Made by a program: the position numbers and the translations under genes
Assembly (NCBI GenBank): GCA_902794095.1
Contig: CADBFZ010000008.1
Location: 1 to 64,000, forward strand
Direction: 5' to 3'
DNA length: 64,000 nt
From: an uncultured Lachnospiraceae bacterium
Lineage (GTDB): Bacteria > Bacillota > Clostridia > Lachnospirales > Lachnospiraceae
The notes under the pieces: generated by a model
Told to the model about the DNA's origin: nothing
Database searches by the model: none
The model's input: the letters and a program-made list of their open reading frames with translations, nothing else
Shown: piece after piece, positions 62,682 through 64,000 of the stretch
How the letters are laid out: every line of letters begins with the position of its first letter
Numbering within the stretch: the first letter of the stretch is position 1

Positions 62682-63854
62682 TTATTCAATATGTACAAAC
62701 TTTCCGTCAATGATCTCGAACATAAGCTCTTCTTTTGCACTGTTACAATTCTCAAAAGTGTAAGTTCCGCAGACACCTTCATAAGTAATTACCGAGATCT
62801 GTTCATTAATACTTTCTCTGGTTAATTCTCCGTCACAATTCTTCATTGCTTCGATTACAATCATGGTTGCATCATATGCGGATGCGGCCCAGTTACCGGG
62901 TTCATATCCATACTCAGCCTTGAATGCCTCAACAAAATCCTTTGCTTTTTCAGAAAGTTCATTATCAAATTCACCCTGAACATATACGCCGTCAGTATCG
63001 TATCCGAGAAGTGCAGGAGCATATCCGCCGTTACCGCAAAGGATCAACATGTCTCCGCATCCGTAATCATCTCTCTGGTCACAAATGAGTCCCTGCTCAG
63101 TTACACAACCTGCAATAAAGATTGCCTCTGCTCCTGATGCTCCGGTTGCGGTAAGCTGTGTGGAATAATCAACTGTCTCGCCATAAACATAGGTCTGAAC
63201 GGTTACAACTTCGATACCAAGTTCTTCGCACTTTGCCTGGAAAGGTTCTGCAATTCCCAATCCGTAATCATCATTCTCGTAGAAAAGCGCTACCTTGGTG
63301 ATCCCCTTTCCGCTTAAGAATTCTGCCGCATATGATCCGCAGTCGGAATCATTGGGAGCGGTTCTATAGAAGTATTCACTACATCCTGTAAGTGCGGGAG
63401 TAGTAGCTACGGGGCTGATTGCCGGAAGATTGCCGCTCTTATATATATCAACCTGAGCCAACATACATGAACTGTTATAGGAAGATACAACTGCGAGGAT
63501 TTCATCCTTATCTACGAACTTATTTGCAATAGATGCTGCTGATGTGGGTGAACCTTCATCGTCCTCCTGAACAAGTGCTATCTCTCTTCCGTTAATTCCT
63601 CCTGCTTCGTTAGCCTGCTTGATTGCCAGATTAATCGCATCAACGCAGGTCTGGCCATCTGCTGCTATGGTTCCGGTAAGTGGGAAAGAAGCACCGATCA
63701 CAATCTTCTCATCAGTAGATCCTGCACTTGATGATCCGGAAGGAGTGACACCTCCGGTTCCTCCTGCAGAACCTGTATCTCCGCATCCCGAAAGCATAAG
63801 TGCAGCAGCAGCGATTAATGCATATGCTTTCATTAATCCATTTCGTCTTTTCAT
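62682..63854 (-). CDS. livK: Branched-chain-type ABC substrate-binding lipoprotein LivK
   Basis: 390 residues. Signal peptide with lipobox LSGC (Cys24), Gly/Ser-rich linker, then a type 1 periplasmic-binding fold with IGASFPLTGTIAADGQ (about 52-67), AGGINGREIALV (about 88-99) and a C-terminal half. The ligand is an amino acid or related compound; the specific residue set cannot be judged. GAGGAGGT precedes the ATG. First gene of the operon. Confidence 0.95.
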   Translation of the reverse strand: MKRRNGLMKAYALIAAAALMLSGCGDTGSAGGTGGVTPSGSSSAGSTDEKIVIGASFPLTGTIAADGQTCVDAINLAIKQANEAGGINGREIALVQEDDEGSPTSAASIANKFVDKDEILAVVSSYNSSCMLAQVDIYKSGNLPAISPVATTPALTGCSEYFYRTAPNDSDCGSYAAEFLSGKGITKVALFYENDDYGLGIAEPFQAKCEELGIEVVTVQTYVYGETVDYSTQLTATGASGAEAIFIAGCVTEQGLICDQRDDYGCGDMLILCGNGGYAPALLGYDTDGVYVQGEFDNELSEKAKDFVEAFKAEYGYEPGNWAASAYDATMIVIEAMKNCDGELTRESINEQISVITYEGVCGTYTFENCNSAKEELMFEIIDGKFVHIE

Positions 63855-63893
63855 AATTGTTACCTCCTCTTCTTATAGGGCTTTCTATAATAC

Positions 63894-63936
63894 AAAAGGC
63901 GCATTCCCAAATCTCAACTTGGTAATGCGCCTTTGC
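63894..63936 (-). terminator. Terminator-like hairpin in the livK leader
   Basis: Minus strand: AAAGGCGCATT (63895-63905) pairs perfectly with AATGCGCCTTT (63924-63934), with an inner CCAA/TTGG extension, and is followed by a TTTTGTATT tail. It lies between promoter and start codon and can switch the whole catabolic operon by attenuation. The 5' arm begins GCAAAGGCGC. Confidence 0.8.
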
Positions 63937-63966
63937 ATTTGTGTCAGTTCTTAATTTCTTAGTTGC

Positions 63967-63995
63967 ATTATAGATATCAAATTGCAATTTGTAAA
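63967..63995 (-). promoter_or_regulatory. livK: livK operon promoter
   Basis: Minus-strand TTTACA (63990-63995), 17 bp, TATAAT (63967-63972). Confidence 0.8.
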
Positions 63996-64000
63996 AGTTT

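Noticed and set aside
1-64000. CRISPR arrays, IS elements, prophage, attachment sites, toxin-antitoxin pairs
   Set aside because: I looked for regularly spaced repeats, transposase or integrase motifs, terminal inverted repeats and target duplications and saw none.

Overview
The window looks like chromosome of a low-to-mid-GC anaerobic Firmicute, most likely a member of the Lachnospiraceae (Clostridia). This is inferred from Gram-positive style promoters and Shine-Dalgarno sites, a SAM-I riboswitch on metK, PTS enzyme I homologues, an ECF transporter component, a long type-2 IleS, an Fe-S-dependent serine dehydratase in two subunits, and many family-level resemblances. No phage, IS element, CRISPR array or rRNA was seen. 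One tRNA-Ser(CGA) is present. No gap between genes exceeds 300 bases.

Layout. 1-16.2 kb (minus strand): metK-glf behind a SAM-I riboswitch, murA, an acylglycerophosphate acyltransferase, two unusual secreted or surface-type proteins (a GH9-like lipoprotein and an EF-hand-loop protein), an SseB-like protein, an aconitase-family hydratase, glycogen phosphorylase and ileS. A divergent diguanylate cyclase follows on the plus strand (16.4-18.0 kb). 18.2-33.3 kb is a nearly gapless 12-gene minus-strand directon: trkA-trkH-fruK-enzyme I, a Sel1/TPR membrane protein, a MATE exporter, three GT-C-like membrane proteins, a HAD phosphatase, a second enzyme I lacking the HPr-binding domain, and an EamA exporter. 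A plus-strand membrane protein at 33.5 kb appears to have a leaderless transcript.

34.6-38.1 kb holds a three-gene cell-wall cassette: a MurE-like ligase of the lysine-adding type, an aspartate racemase and a D-aspartate ligase homologue. Together they predict L-Lys/D-Asp side-chain chemistry in peptidoglycan. 38.2-43.3 kb carries a membrane-anchored endonuclease/exonuclease/phosphatase-fold protein, glucose-6-phosphate isomerase and a GlgX-type debranching enzyme, which together with GlgP make a glycogen-use set. 43.4-44.6 kb has a DUF4430 surface protein paired with an ECF S component.

44.8-63.9 kb is an amino-acid metabolism region, all on the minus strand. Its last part is nadE-sdaAB-sdaAA, preceded by an AEC permease and proC. 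The largest block (50.2-63.9 kb) starts from a promoter with a terminator-bearing leader. It encodes a complete branched-chain-type ABC importer (LivKHMGF), an Asp/Glu-racemase-family protein, a cytidylate-kinase-like protein, an iron alcohol dehydrogenase, a class III PLP enzyme, a 2-hydroxyacid dehydrogenase, RidA, and a five-gene FAD/Fe-S amino-acid dehydrogenase complex like those that oxidise proline, D-hydroxyproline or opines. I read it as an anaerobic pathway that imports an amino acid or N-substituted amino acid, oxidises it to an imine, and disposes of electrons on keto acid and aldehyde products. The substrate cannot be named from sequence and this is the least described system in the window.
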